This document shows, in pieces, positions 1 through 6,545 of a stretch of DNA of 6,545 nt. Made by a program: the position numbers and the translations under genes. Every line of letters starts with the position of its first letter. Position 1 is the first letter of the stretch. The DNA is from Sulfurovum sp. (GTDB lineage: Bacteria; Campylobacterota; Campylobacteria; Campylobacterales; Sulfurovaceae). Below the pieces are notes generated by a model. That model was not told the origin of the DNA. It made no database searches and was given only the letters and a program-made list of their open reading frames with translations. The DNA is taken from positions 1 to 6,545 of the forward strand of contig SOIK01000122.1 of the NCBI GenBank assembly GCA_004377245.1, given 5' to 3'.

Positions 1-1880
1 ACATTTCTTACATGTTCAAAGTCAATTGGCTCAAAATAGAGTATATCTGAAATGTCATAGTCAGTTGAGACTGTCTCAGGGTTACAGTTATACATGATAG
101 ACTTGATACCCATATCTTCCAGTGCAAAGGCAGCATGTACACAACAGTAGTCAAACTCGATACCTTGACCGATACGGTTAGGTCCCCCACCGATAACAAG
201 CACTTTTTTGTCTTTTGATTCAGCTACCGGTGTTTGTGGTAGTTTAGTGATATTTGTCGTAGAGTAGAGATAAGGAGTCAGCGCCTTAAACTCTGCAGCA
301 CATGTATCTACTTCGTTGTACTCAAGTGCAACACCAGTTTTTTCTCTAGCATTATAGATGTCGTTTTCTGTAAGTGTTAGACCCTCTTTAGTGTTGATGA
401 CTTCTGCTATCATCGCGTCAGAGAAACCTTCACTTTTTACTTCACGTAGTCTTGTTGCATCAGAGAGCAGGGCAATGTCCATCTCTTTTTCGCGTAGAGC
501 AAGTTCTTCCAGCTGATAGAGGAACCATCTGTCGATCTTACAAAGATCAAAGATAGCATCGACACTCATACCACGTCTTAAACCTTCAAATACATAAAGC
601 ATACGATTTTCGTTTGAACGTCTGATCTCTCTTACGAGTTCTTCCCCATCACACTTGATGCTGTTAAATCCGATGAGTCCAGTTTCAAGTGAACAGAGTG
701 CTTTTTGGAATGACTCTTTAAAGGTACGGCCTATACTCATAGCTTCACCTACAGACTTCATCGCTGTAGTCAGTGTAGAGTTTGCTAGTGGGAACTTTTC
801 GAAAGTAAATCTTGGAAGTTTTGTTACGATGTAGTCGATCACTGGTTCAAAACTTGCAGGTGTTCCTGTAATGTCATTGGTGATCTCATCAAGTGTAAAT
901 CCAACAGCCAAAAGTGTTGCCACTTTAGCGATAGGGTAACCAGTTGCTTTTGATGCAAGTGCAGAAGAACGACTTACTCTTGGGTTCATCTCGATAACGA
1001 TCATACGACCTGTATCTGGATTGATAGAGAACTGTACGTTTGATCCACCTGTATCAACACCTACTTCACGTAAGATCTTGAAAGATGCATCTCTCATGTT
1101 TTGGTACTCTTTGTCTGTAAGTGTAAGTGCAGGAGCGATAGTGATACTGTCTCCCGTATGTACACCCATAGGGTCAAAGTTTTCGATAGAACACACGATG
1201 ATACAGTTATCTGCTCTATCACGGATAACTTCCATCTCGTACTCTTTCCAGCCAAGTAGTGACTCTTCAATGAGAATTTCAGAGATAGGGCTTACTTCAA
1301 GGCCACCTTTAACTATCTCTTTGTATTCATCCATGTTGTAAGCTACACCAGAACCACCACCTGCCATGGTAAATGATGCACGAATGATGAGTGGGAAACC
1401 GATGTTTTTGGCCGCATCCATGGCTTCGTCCATGTTATAAGCGTATTGAGAAACAGGAAGGTCCATGCCTATCTTGATCATAGCTTCTTTAAACTCTTGT
1501 CTGTCTTCACCTTTTTTGATGGCAGCAGGGGTAGCACCTAGAAATTCTATCCCATCAAGCATCCCTTTTTCGTACATGCTTGTTGCAACATTCAGTGCTG
1601 TTTGTCCACCCATAGTAGGTAAGATAGCATCCACATTCTCTTTTTTGATGATCTTGGCGATCACTTCTTCCGTGATAGGTTCGATGTAGGTACGATGTGC
1701 AAACTCTGGATCTGTCATAATCGTAGCAGGGTTAGAGTTGATAAGAACAACTCTATAGCCTAACTCTTTAAGTGTTTTAGCTGCTTGAGTTCCAGAATAG
1801 TCAAATTCACAAGCTTGACCGATAATGATAGGCCCTGAACCGATAAGTAAAATAGTTTTGATGTCTTCGCGTTTTGGCAT
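1..1880 (-). CDS. carB: CarB, carbamoyl phosphate synthase large subunit (C-terminus beyond window)
   Basis: CarB makes carbamoyl phosphate from bicarbonate, two ATP and ammonia channelled from the small subunit CarA, feeding arginine and pyrimidine synthesis. I translated this frame by eye: it is open without stops from the ATG at 1880 to the window start, giving 626 complete codons of an expected ~1,080. The first ATP-grasp half is complete: N-terminal [19 protein letters not shown], Arg167 (E. coli Arg169), a glycine-rich loop AGGGSG (173-178), Glu213 in WKEYEMEV, His241 in MGVHTGDS, Gln283, and metal-binding Glu297 and Asn299 with Arg301 in EMNPRVSR. The helical oligomerisation region follows (~400-550). 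The second, carbamate-kinase-like half opens at ~560 with [14 protein letters not shown] and is cut after ~67 residues, so the second ATP site and allosteric domain are not visible. carA is not upstream, so the two subunit genes are unlinked on this side. carB has its own promoter and is probably not part of the mreC transcript. Confidence 0.97.
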   Translation of the reverse strand, partial: MPKREDIKTILLIGSGPIIIGQACEFDYSGTQAAKTLKELGYRVVLINSNPATIMTDPEFAHRTYIEPITEEVIAKIIKKENVDAILPTMGGQTALNVATSMYEKGMLDGIEFLGATPAAIKKGEDRQEFKEAMIKIGMDLPVSQYAYNMDEAMDAAKNIGFPLIIRASFTMAGGGSGVAYNMDEYKEIVKGGLEVSPISEILIEESLLGWKEYEMEVIRDRADNCIIVCSIENFDPMGVHTGDSITIAPALTLTDKEYQNMRDASFKILREVGVDTGGSNVQFSINPDTGRMIVIEMNPRVSRSSALASKATGYPIAKVATLLAVGFTLDEITNDITGTPASFEPVIDYIVTKLPRFTFEKFPLANSTLTTAMKSVGEAMSIGRTFKESFQKALCSLETGLIGFNSIKCDGEELVREIRRSNENRMLYVFEGLRRGMSVDAIFDLCKIDRWFLYQLEELALREKEMDIALLSDATRLREVKSEGFSDAMIAEVINTKEGLTLTENDIYNAREKTGVALEYNEVDTCAAEFKALTPYLYSTTNITKLPQTPVAESKDKKVLVIGGGPNRIGQGIEFDYCCVHAAFALEDMGIKSIMYNCNPETVSTDYDISDILYFEPIDFEHVRN

Positions 1881-1889
1881 GGAGAAATA

Positions 1890-1894
1890 CCCTT
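1890..1894 (-). promoter_or_regulatory. Ribosome binding site of carB
   Basis: AAGGG on the minus strand, 9 bases before the carB ATG at 1878-1880. It supports this start, which also gives the expected N-terminus MPKREDIK. Confidence 0.6.
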
Positions 1895-1909
1895 AATTTT
1901 TAGTTTGAT

Positions 1910-1915
1910 ATTATA
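1910..1915 (-). promoter_or_regulatory. -10 element of the carB promoter
   Basis: A perfect TATAAT on the minus strand lies 29 bases before the carB ATG, giving a predicted leader of only ~23-25 bases. There is no good -35 hexamer at the normal distance; the upstream region is T-rich and runs into the T tract of the mreC terminator. This fits what is known of Campylobacterota sigma-70 promoters, which rely on the -10 box and upstream T-rich sequence. The leader is too short for a pyrimidine attenuator. Confidence 0.65.
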
Positions 1916-1927
1916 CAAGAAAGAGAC

Positions 1928-1952
1928 AAAAAAAGCCCTTAAAAAGGCTTTT
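1928..1952 (-). terminator. Intrinsic terminator after mreC
   Basis: On the minus strand, AAAAGCC (1946-1952) pairs with GGCTTTT (1931-1937) around an 8-base loop, and the T run continues for three more bases (seven Ts in total). It begins 11 bases beyond the mreC stop codon. The hairpin and U-tract form a standard rho-independent terminator that would end the fabZ-lpxA-clpX-mreBC transcript before carB. Confidence 0.8.
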
Positions 1953-1963
1953 AAATCTTTGAT

Positions 1964-3013
1964 TTAGAAGAGGTCTAAACTACTAGGTTTAGGTTTTATT
2001 TTTTTAGGTATTTTGTTATTTTTAACTTTTTTAGGTTTTAGCGGCTCCACTTTTTCTAGAGGTGTCTCTGGTTCGATGATCTCTTCTTGTGTTTGATCTA
2101 TACGGCTGGGAATACTTGAAATAACCGGTAGTGTTTGATTATGTTCTACTACGGAGATCTTAGATTGATTGTGTTCTTGGTTTTGTGGTACGGGACAAGG
2201 CGCATCTAAACGTGTAGCATTGCTGTCGAAATCTTGGGCAAGTGTTGCTTTTGCATCATTGATAAGAAAAAATGTTTTGGGATGAAAAATGTCACTGTAT
2301 GTTTTGATGTGTGCCACTTTATAAGAGCTTTGTACTTCTACTTTTGTAACTATTCCTACCGGGATATCGGCAAAGAAAATATCATCTAATCCACTGGTAA
2401 TGACTTTATCACCGGTTTGTATTTTATGCCATTTTGGGATAAATTTGATAATCATTTTATTTTTCTCTAGCCCCATAGCGATACCAGGGGCTTTCTCTTT
2501 ACCTAAAAAAACGGAAAAACGACATTTATTATCAGATGTAAGGTAACCATAGAGTTGATTGTTATGTACTTTTGCTGTTCCTGCTACTACTGTACCTTGG
2601 ATCAGTCCATAGAGTTTATCTTCAATGAGTGCTTTAGGTTTGGTGAGGATGATCTGTGAAAAACTGTTGAGTTTTACATATGAGATAGTCTCTGAGATGG
2701 AGATGTTGTGTACAGGGAGTCTACTGAGCTTAGGAAGTACATCATAGATATTTTTTACTTGTTTGATATAGTGAGTCTGTTCGAGAAGACGTTTACGTAA
2801 GATACGATTTTCTCTGCTTAGTTTTTCAATAGACTCTTTTTGGAAGATATAACTATGGCTTTTGTCTTCTATATCTTGTGTAATATTTTTATAGTTTTGT
2901 TTGATAGGGTTAATGATACCCAGAAGCGTATCACTGATACGCTCATCATTTCTTGTCAATAGTACTGTTAAAACCAATAACAGTATAACAATAATAACCA
3001 GTCTAGTCTTCAT
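1964..3013 (-). CDS. mreC: MreC, rod-shape determining elongasome protein with long C-terminal tail
   Basis: MreC is a bitopic inner-membrane protein whose periplasmic part scaffolds the elongasome and binds PBP2. Of its 349 residues, 4-20 form one hydrophobic membrane segment (VIIVILLLVLTVLL) after a basic MKTR start. Residues ~36-90 look like the dimerising coiled coil, and ~115-250 the two-barrel beta domain with the family segment TSGLDDIFF-ADIPVGIV (207-222). Residues ~252-349 are low complexity: two EHNQ copies, then an acidic Glu/Pro stretch, then a Lys/Pro-rich end. This tail is not part of the core family fold. The ATG lies within the last codons of mreB, an 11-base overlap in another frame, and no good Shine-Dalgarno precedes it, which points to translational coupling. 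mreD does not follow; a terminator and carB do. Overall sequence conservation is lower than for the neighbours, as is usual for MreC. Confidence 0.94.
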   Translation of the reverse strand: MKTRLVIIVILLLVLTVLLTRNDERISDTLLGIINPIKQNYKNITQDIEDKSHSYIFQKESIEKLSRENRILRKRLLEQTHYIKQVKNIYDVLPKLSRLPVHNISISETISYVKLNSFSQIILTKPKALIEDKLYGLIQGTVVAGTAKVHNNQLYGYLTSDNKCRFSVFLGKEKAPGIAMGLEKNKMIIKFIPKWHKIQTGDKVITSGLDDIFFADIPVGIVTKVEVQSSYKVAHIKTYSDIFHPKTFFLINDAKATLAQDFDSNATRLDAPCPVPQNQEHNQSKISVVEHNQTLPVISSIPSRIDQTQEEIIEPETPLEKVEPLKPKKVKNNKIPKKIKPKPSSLDLF

Positions 3014-4037
3014 ATGCCATTTGCTGGAGTAGATCTAGTTCATCAAGTGCTATACCTGTACCTTTTGCCACTGCAAGTAATGGATCTTCTGCTATATACA
3101 CTGGAAGTTTCACGATATCAGAAAGGTATTTATCAAGACCTCTGATCAGTGCTCCACCACCTGTAAGAACGATGCCATTTTCCACGATATCTCCTGCAAG
3201 TTCCGGAGGGGTTTGTTCTAGAACATCTTTAAGTGCTTCAGCGATCTCTTCAAGTGAATCTTTCATTGCTGCACGAATATGCTCAGAGGTGATCTCAATA
3301 GAAGCCAAACTGCCTTCAACCTGGTCTCTACCACGTACTGTGGTTATGAGCTCTTCATCCAGTGCTACAGCAGTACCAATTTTTATTTTGAGTTCTTCAG
3401 CGATACGTTCACCAATGAGAAGGTTGAAATTCTTTTTCACGTAATCTACGATAGCTTGGTCCATGCTGTCTCCGGCAATACGAATAGATTTACTAAGGAC
3501 AAGTCCACCGAGTGAAATGACACCTATCTCAGTCGTACCTCCACCGATATCTACAACCAGGTTACCATTAGGCTCCTTTACCGGGATACCCGCACCGATC
3601 GCTGCTGCCATAGGCTCTTCTATAAGATATACATACCTTGCACCTGCATTCTCAGCAGAGTCTTTTACTGCACGTCTCTCTACTTGTGTCAAGCCGTAAG
3701 GTACACAAATAATGATACGAGGAGAAAAGAAACCTTTTCTTTTGTGTGCTTTTTCAATGAAATAACGGATCATCATTTCAGTCACTTCAAAGTCTGCGAT
3801 AACACCATCTTTCATCGGACGGATCGCTCTGATGTTGCCAGGTGTTTTACCTACCATGTCTTTTGCTTCTTGTCCTACAGCTAAGATACGTTGCTGTCCA
3901 TGCTTATCATACTGGATAGCAACAACAGAAGGTTCATTGATGCAGATACCTTGTCCTTTGACGAGTACAAGTGTATTTGCTGTCCCTAGGTCGATAGCTA
4001 AATCGTTAGAAAACATTCCCAATAATTTTTTAAACAT
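3003..4037 (-). CDS. mreB: MreB, actin-like rod-shape determining protein
   Basis: MreB is the bacterial actin that forms membrane-bound filaments and guides lateral peptidoglycan synthesis by the elongasome. The 344-residue protein is complete and of normal length. Actin-fold nucleotide motifs are intact: phosphate-1 IDLGTANT (15-22), LIEEPMAAAIGAG (138-150) with the hydrolysis-associated Glu, phosphate-2 VVDIGGGTTEIG (161-172), and the adenosine motif GIVLTGGGALIRG (288-300). The N-terminus MFKKLLGMF looks like the short amphipathic membrane-binding helix found in Gram-negative MreB. FtsA, ParM and DnaK are excluded by the size and by these MreB-specific motifs. mreC starts inside the last codons of mreB, so the two proteins are probably translationally coupled. 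A paralogue such as Mbl cannot be ruled out by sequence alone, but the adjacent mreC makes the canonical MreB most likely. Confidence 0.98.
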   Translation of the reverse strand: MFKKLLGMFSNDLAIDLGTANTLVLVKGQGICINEPSVVAIQYDKHGQQRILAVGQEAKDMVGKTPGNIRAIRPMKDGVIADFEVTEMMIRYFIEKAHKRKGFFSPRIIICVPYGLTQVERRAVKDSAENAGARYVYLIEEPMAAAIGAGIPVKEPNGNLVVDIGGGTTEIGVISLGGLVLSKSIRIAGDSMDQAIVDYVKKNFNLLIGERIAEELKIKIGTAVALDEELITTVRGRDQVEGSLASIEITSEHIRAAMKDSLEEIAEALKDVLEQTPPELAGDIVENGIVLTGGGALIRGLDKYLSDIVKLPVYIAEDPLLAVAKGTGIALDELDLLQQMAYED

Positions 4038-4044
4038 TTATTTA

Positions 4045-4049
4045 TCCTT
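4045..4049 (-). promoter_or_regulatory. Ribosome binding site of mreB
   Basis: AAGGA on the minus strand, 7 bases before the mreB ATG at 4035-4037, within the 32-base gap after clpX. It is an almost ideal Shine-Dalgarno sequence, so mreB can be translated without coupling to clpX. Confidence 0.7.
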
Positions 4050-4069
4050 TTTTCTGATAGCGTATAGTA

Positions 4070-5290
4070 TTACGCCGTTTTTTTATCTTTTATGTAAAGA
4101 GGTTTTGCCCCTGTCTCAACTACATCATTGGTGATGATCACTTCATATCCTACAAGTTCCGGTAACTCATACATGATATCAAGCAGTATATCTTCAAGTA
4201 TGGAACGTAGTCCTCTTGCTCCTGTTTTTCTATCTATGGCTTTTTGTGCGATCAAAGAGAGTGCATCCTCTTCAAAGCTGAGTTTCACATTATCGATCTC
4301 AAAAAGTTTTTGATACTGTTTTACTAAAGAGTTTTTAGGTTCTACCAAAATACGTACCATATCTTCTTTAGAGATCTCACCAAGTGTTGCAAGTATATGA
4401 AGACGACCTATAAGTTCTGGAATAAGCCCAAAAGAGACAAGATCATCTGACTCTACAAGGTGAAGAAGATTCTCTTCCTCTTTTTTACTGCGTTTTTCTT
4501 GTCCAAATCCCATAGTGTTGCTTCCAAGTCTTCTTTTAAGTATATCATTAAGACCATCAAATGCACCACCACAGATGAAAAGGATGTTAGATGTATCTAT
4601 TTGGATGAAGTCTTGGTTAGGGTGCTTACGTCCACCTTTTGGTGGGATGTTCACTACTGAACCTTCGATGAGCTTGAGAAGAGCCTGCTGCACACCTTCG
4701 CCCGATACGTCACGGGTGATAGAACGGTTTTCACCCATTCTGGCGATCTTATCTATCTCATCGATGAAGACGATCCCTTGTTCTGCACGCTGGGGGTCAC
4801 CATCTGCTGCCATAAGTAGTTTTGTAAGGATGTTTTCTACATCTTCACCTACATATCCAGCTTCAGTAAGGTTTGTTGCATCAGCAATAGCAATAGGTAC
4901 ATTCAAAAATCTAGCAATCGTTTGGGCCAAGAGTGTTTTACCTGAACCAGTTGGACCTATAAGAAGTACATTTGACTTAGCGATCTGGGTATCATCTTCA
5001 ACATTGTCTCTAAAGATACGTTTATAGTGATTATAAACAGCAACGGAAAGCGTCTTTTTTGCATTTTCCTGACCGATAATATATTCATCAAGAAGAGCAT
5101 TTATCTCTTTAGGTGTATAGAGTACTTGTGTTTCTAAATTTAATGGTGTTTCTTCTTGTTCTTCTTCTCCAAAGAGAATTTTGTATGCAGAGACCACACA
5201 ATTTGAACAGATGTATGCACTTTCTCCGGCAATGAGAGGATTCTCTTCACTCTCAGTGGCAGAACAAAAGCTACATTCTTTAGTTGACAT
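4070..5290 (-). CDS. clpX: ClpX, ATP-dependent unfoldase subunit of ClpXP protease
   Basis: ClpX is a hexameric AAA+ unfoldase that recognises tagged or damaged cytoplasmic proteins and threads them into ClpP. The 406-residue protein is complete. The N-terminal zinc domain has Cys6, Cys9, Cys28 and Cys31. The AAA+ core carries Walker A GPTGSGKT (112-119), pore-1 loop GYVG (145-148), Walker B IVFIDE (173-178), the RKH pore motif (221-223), a likely arginine finger at Arg296 in PELIGRL, and sensor-2 Arg359 in TGARGLR. The ClpP-docking loop reads MGF (260-262) where E. coli has IGF. HslU and ClpA/B are excluded by the zinc domain, single AAA+ module and RKH motif. clpP is not beside it, as it often is in other phyla, so ClpP must be encoded elsewhere. 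The gene lies 14 bases after lpxA and 32 bases before mreB, all in the same direction. Confidence 0.98.
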   Translation of the reverse strand: MSTKECSFCSATESEENPLIAGESAYICSNCVVSAYKILFGEEEQEETPLNLETQVLYTPKEINALLDEYIIGQENAKKTLSVAVYNHYKRIFRDNVEDDTQIAKSNVLLIGPTGSGKTLLAQTIARFLNVPIAIADATNLTEAGYVGEDVENILTKLLMAADGDPQRAEQGIVFIDEIDKIARMGENRSITRDVSGEGVQQALLKLIEGSVVNIPPKGGRKHPNQDFIQIDTSNILFICGGAFDGLNDILKRRLGSNTMGFGQEKRSKKEEENLLHLVESDDLVSFGLIPELIGRLHILATLGEISKEDMVRILVEPKNSLVKQYQKLFEIDNVKLSFEEDALSLIAQKAIDRKTGARGLRSILEDILLDIMYELPELVGYEVIITNDVVETGAKPLYIKDKKTA

Positions 5291-5296
5291 TTTTAA

Positions 5297-5301
5297 TCCT
5301 C
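5297..5301 (-). promoter_or_regulatory. Ribosome binding site of clpX
   Basis: GAGGA on the minus strand lies 6 bases before the clpX ATG (5288-5290), inside the 14-base gap after the lpxA stop. This is a strong Shine-Dalgarno match with good spacing and supports the chosen start, which also gives the expected zinc-domain N-terminus. Confidence 0.7.
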
Positions 5302-5304
5302 ATA

Positions 5305-6087
5305 TTATTTTGTCCTTGTAAAAGGGATGCCTCTTTTTGAGGTCTTTATAAATTCACAAAGTGATTTTACTTTATCAGATGTACTAGTCTCAAAAAGTGT
5401 TTGAGCCACTTCTTGCAGAGGCTGACCTTCTTCAAAGAGTTCTCTATAAGCAACTTTAAGTGCATTGATCTCTTCACGTTCCATGTTTCTTCTCAGCCCT
5501 GTAAGGTTTAACCCTCGTAGGCTTGCACGGTTACCTTCAGCTAAACAGAAAGGAGGGATGTCTTGCGCTAAAGCACTGCCTCCTCCTATCATCGCATAGT
5601 CACCGATGTGTACAAACTGATGTACTGGTGTATAGCCACCGATAACCACATGGTTACCAAGCTCTACATGTCCAGCCAGTGCGACACCGTTGGCCAAGAT
5701 ACAGTTATCTCCGATAATCACATCATGACCCAAGTGTACATAACCCATGAGAAGGTTTCCGCTACCTATCTTTGTAACGGAACCACCACCTTTGGTGCCA
5801 GGGTTGAGTAGGGTAAACTCTCTGATAGTGTTGTTGTCACCGATAATAAGCTGTACATCTTCTCCATCAAACTTCAAATCCTGAGGGATAGTCCCTACAG
5901 CTGAGTGAGAAAAGATACGATTGTTCTTACCGATAGTCGTATCACCTTCGATCACAGCATGAGAAGCTACAGTGGTATTATCACCTATCTTTACTTTTGC
6001 ACCGATATAGGCAAAAGGACCGACAGAAACATTGGTACCTAAAACAGCACCTTCTTCAATAAAGGCAGAGGAGTGGATTAAAGACAT
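5305..6087 (-). CDS. lpxA: LpxA, UDP-N-acetylglucosamine O-acyltransferase (lipid A, first step)
   Basis: LpxA transfers an (R)-3-hydroxyacyl chain from ACP to UDP-GlcNAc (or its 3-amino analogue), the first committed step of lipid A synthesis. Residues 1 to ~185 form a left-handed beta-helix of hexapeptide repeats (runs such as IGDNTT, IGKNNR, IGDNCI). A helical C-terminal domain follows and ends near GIPFTRTK. Numbering from the chosen ATG, the catalytic base is His121 (E. coli His125) in HLGHD; His118, His140, His156-Gln157, Lys72 and Arg199-Arg200 match the E. coli active-site set. E. coli His99 is replaced by Asn95. Gly169 aligns with E. coli Gly173, the acyl-chain ruler. Length is 260 residues, against 262 in E. 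coli. An in-frame TTG two codons upstream (6091-6093) is less likely: the AGG at 6095-6097 lies 7 bases before the ATG but only one base before the TTG. lpxB does not follow, unlike in E. coli; clpX does. Confidence 0.97.
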   Translation of the reverse strand: MSLIHSSAFIEEGAVLGTNVSVGPFAYIGAKVKIGDNTTVASHAVIEGDTTIGKNNRIFSHSAVGTIPQDLKFDGEDVQLIIGDNNTIREFTLLNPGTKGGGSVTKIGSGNLLMGYVHLGHDVIIGDNCILANGVALAGHVELGNHVVIGGYTPVHQFVHIGDYAMIGGGSALAQDIPPFCLAEGNRASLRGLNLTGLRRNMEREEINALKVAYRELFEEGQPLQEVAQTLFETSTSDKVKSLCEFIKTSKRGIPFTRTK

Positions 6088-6093
6088 ATTCAA

Positions 6094-6098
6094 ACCTA
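6094..6098 (-). promoter_or_regulatory. Ribosome binding site deciding the lpxA start
   Basis: TAGGT on the minus strand overlaps the fabZ stop codon. Its AGG core sits 7 bases upstream of the ATG at 6085-6087, ideal spacing, and leaves only one base before the alternative TTG at 6091-6093. This favours the ATG and suggests coupling of lpxA translation to fabZ termination. Confidence 0.6.
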
Positions 6099-6545
6099 TT
6101 TATCTACGATCATTGCTTTAAGTTCAGCTTGTGCAACTACTTTGTCATCTACATAAGCTTTTGCATCAAGTTGCCATACAGCACCTTTGTTTTTAATGAC
6201 GTTTATTTTATACACAAGTTTGTCACCTGGTGTCACCGGCGCACGAAACTTCGCTTTATCGATACTCATAAAGTAAACCACTTTATTTTCAATCTCTTCT
6301 TGGCTGGCACCGTCCATACTTTTAAATGCAAGTACACCACCAGCTTGAGCCATACCTTCGATGATCATAACACCTGGATAAATAGGATGATCAGGGAAAT
6401 GCCCTTGGAAGACAGGCTCAGAGATAGAGACATTTTTATATCCCTCTATGTACTCACTTTGCTTAAGATCAGTAATTCTGTCTACAAGTAAGAATGGGTA
6501 TCTATGAGGTAATATTTTTTGAATTTCAACAACGTTATAAAGCAC
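6096..6545 (-). CDS. fabZ: FabZ, (3R)-hydroxyacyl-ACP dehydratase (start at window edge)
   Basis: This hot-dog fold dehydratase removes water from (3R)-hydroxyacyl-ACP to give trans-2-enoyl-ACP in type II fatty acid synthesis in the cytoplasm. The family signature is clear: [13 protein letters not shown] at residues 11-23, and the active-site segment GHFPDHP (48-54) with catalytic His49, followed by [11 protein letters not shown] (57-67) with catalytic Glu63. The 149-residue length is normal for FabZ and the C-terminus is complete, ending in TAG. The first codon is GTG occupying the last three bases of the window. Homologues begin at about this point, so GTG may be the true start, but no upstream sequence is visible to confirm a ribosome binding site. 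lpxA begins only a few bases downstream, a pairing seen in many Gram-negatives because both enzymes draw on 3-hydroxyacyl-ACP. FabA is unlikely, given the FabZ-type length and motifs. Confidence 0.96.
   Translation of the reverse strand: MLYNVVEIQKILPHRYPFLLVDRITDLKQSEYIEGYKNVSISEPVFQGHFPDHPIYPGVMIIEGMAQAGGVLAFKSMDGASQEEIENKVVYFMSIDKAKFRAPVTPGDKLVYKINVIKNKGAVWQLDAKAYVDDKVVAQAELKAMIVDK

Noticed and set aside
8..199. 63-codon minus-strand open frame near the left edge
   Set aside because: It overlaps the real carB frame on the same strand; the carB frame is open through this region and encodes conserved CarB sequence.
1021..1341. 106-codon plus-strand open frame opposite carB
   Set aside because: Antisense to a fully conserved part of the first ATP-grasp half of CarB; low-complexity Ser/Ile-rich translation typical of a shadow.
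1375..1395. Glycine-rich loop of CarB reads AGGGSG instead of E. coli GGSGGG
   Set aside because: The loop keeps its glycine content and Arg167 is intact; as I recall, C. jejuni CarB has a similar variant, so this is ordinary lineage variation.
4060..4075. Inverted repeat GCGTA/TACGC with a 6-base spacer across the clpX stop codon
   Set aside because: Only 5 base pairs, no T tract follows, and mreB has its own ribosome binding site directly downstream. Too weak to call a terminator or an operator.
3832..4134. 100-codon plus-strand open frame spanning the clpX-mreB gap
   Set aside because: Overlaps the 5' end of mreB and the 3' end of clpX in antisense, with no ribosome binding site or recognisable product.
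4515..5027. 170-codon open frame on the plus strand opposite clpX
   Set aside because: It lies wholly within the conserved clpX coding region in antisense, its translation is Ser/Pro-rich with no recognisable domain, and it has no supporting context. It is a shadow frame.
6091..6093. TTG start for lpxA, two codons upstream of the ATG
   Set aside because: The Shine-Dalgarno AGG is only one base from this TTG but 7 bases from the ATG at 6085-6087; homologues also begin near the ATG.
6129..6491. 120-codon plus-strand open frame opposite fabZ
   Set aside because: Antisense to the conserved FabZ active-site region; the product resembles nothing known.

Overview
The window is a compact stretch of housekeeping genes from a Gram-negative bacterium. 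All six genes read on the minus strand, in the transcribed order fabZ - lpxA - clpX - mreB - mreC - carB. Protein sequence style, modest G+C (roughly 40% by eye) and this gene order all point to Campylobacterota (Epsilonproteobacteria). From memory, Campylobacter jejuni has the same order around Cj0273-Cj0279. The proteins look closer to free-living Sulfurovum/Sulfurimonas-type relatives than to Campylobacter itself, but the genus is not proven here.

Layout from the right edge (upstream) to the left: fabZ begins at or very near the right edge. lpxA follows after a few bases, clpX 14 bases later, mreB 32 bases later, and mreC overlaps the end of mreB by 11 bases. No terminator or convincing promoter is seen between these five genes, so they look like one transcription unit. 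The 83-base gap after mreC holds an intrinsic terminator and, directly after it, a strong -10 element and ribosome binding site for carB. carB runs off the left edge; about 626 of an expected ~1,080 residues are present. No gene-free stretch exceeds 300 bases.

How the genes fit together: FabZ and LpxA use the same pool of (R)-3-hydroxyacyl-ACP, one for fatty acid elongation and the other to start lipid A. MreB and MreC direct lateral wall synthesis. ClpX is the unfoldase of the ClpXP protease. The five-gene unit is therefore mainly an envelope-growth operon with a protease component, while carB (arginine and pyrimidine supply) is a separately expressed neighbour.

No mobile element, CRISPR array, RNA gene or undescribed system was found. 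The points worth a second look are small ones: an Asn at a normally His active-site position of LpxA, an unusual charge-segregated periplasmic tail on MreC, an MGF version of the ClpX loop that docks on ClpP, and the very tight terminator/promoter junction before carB.
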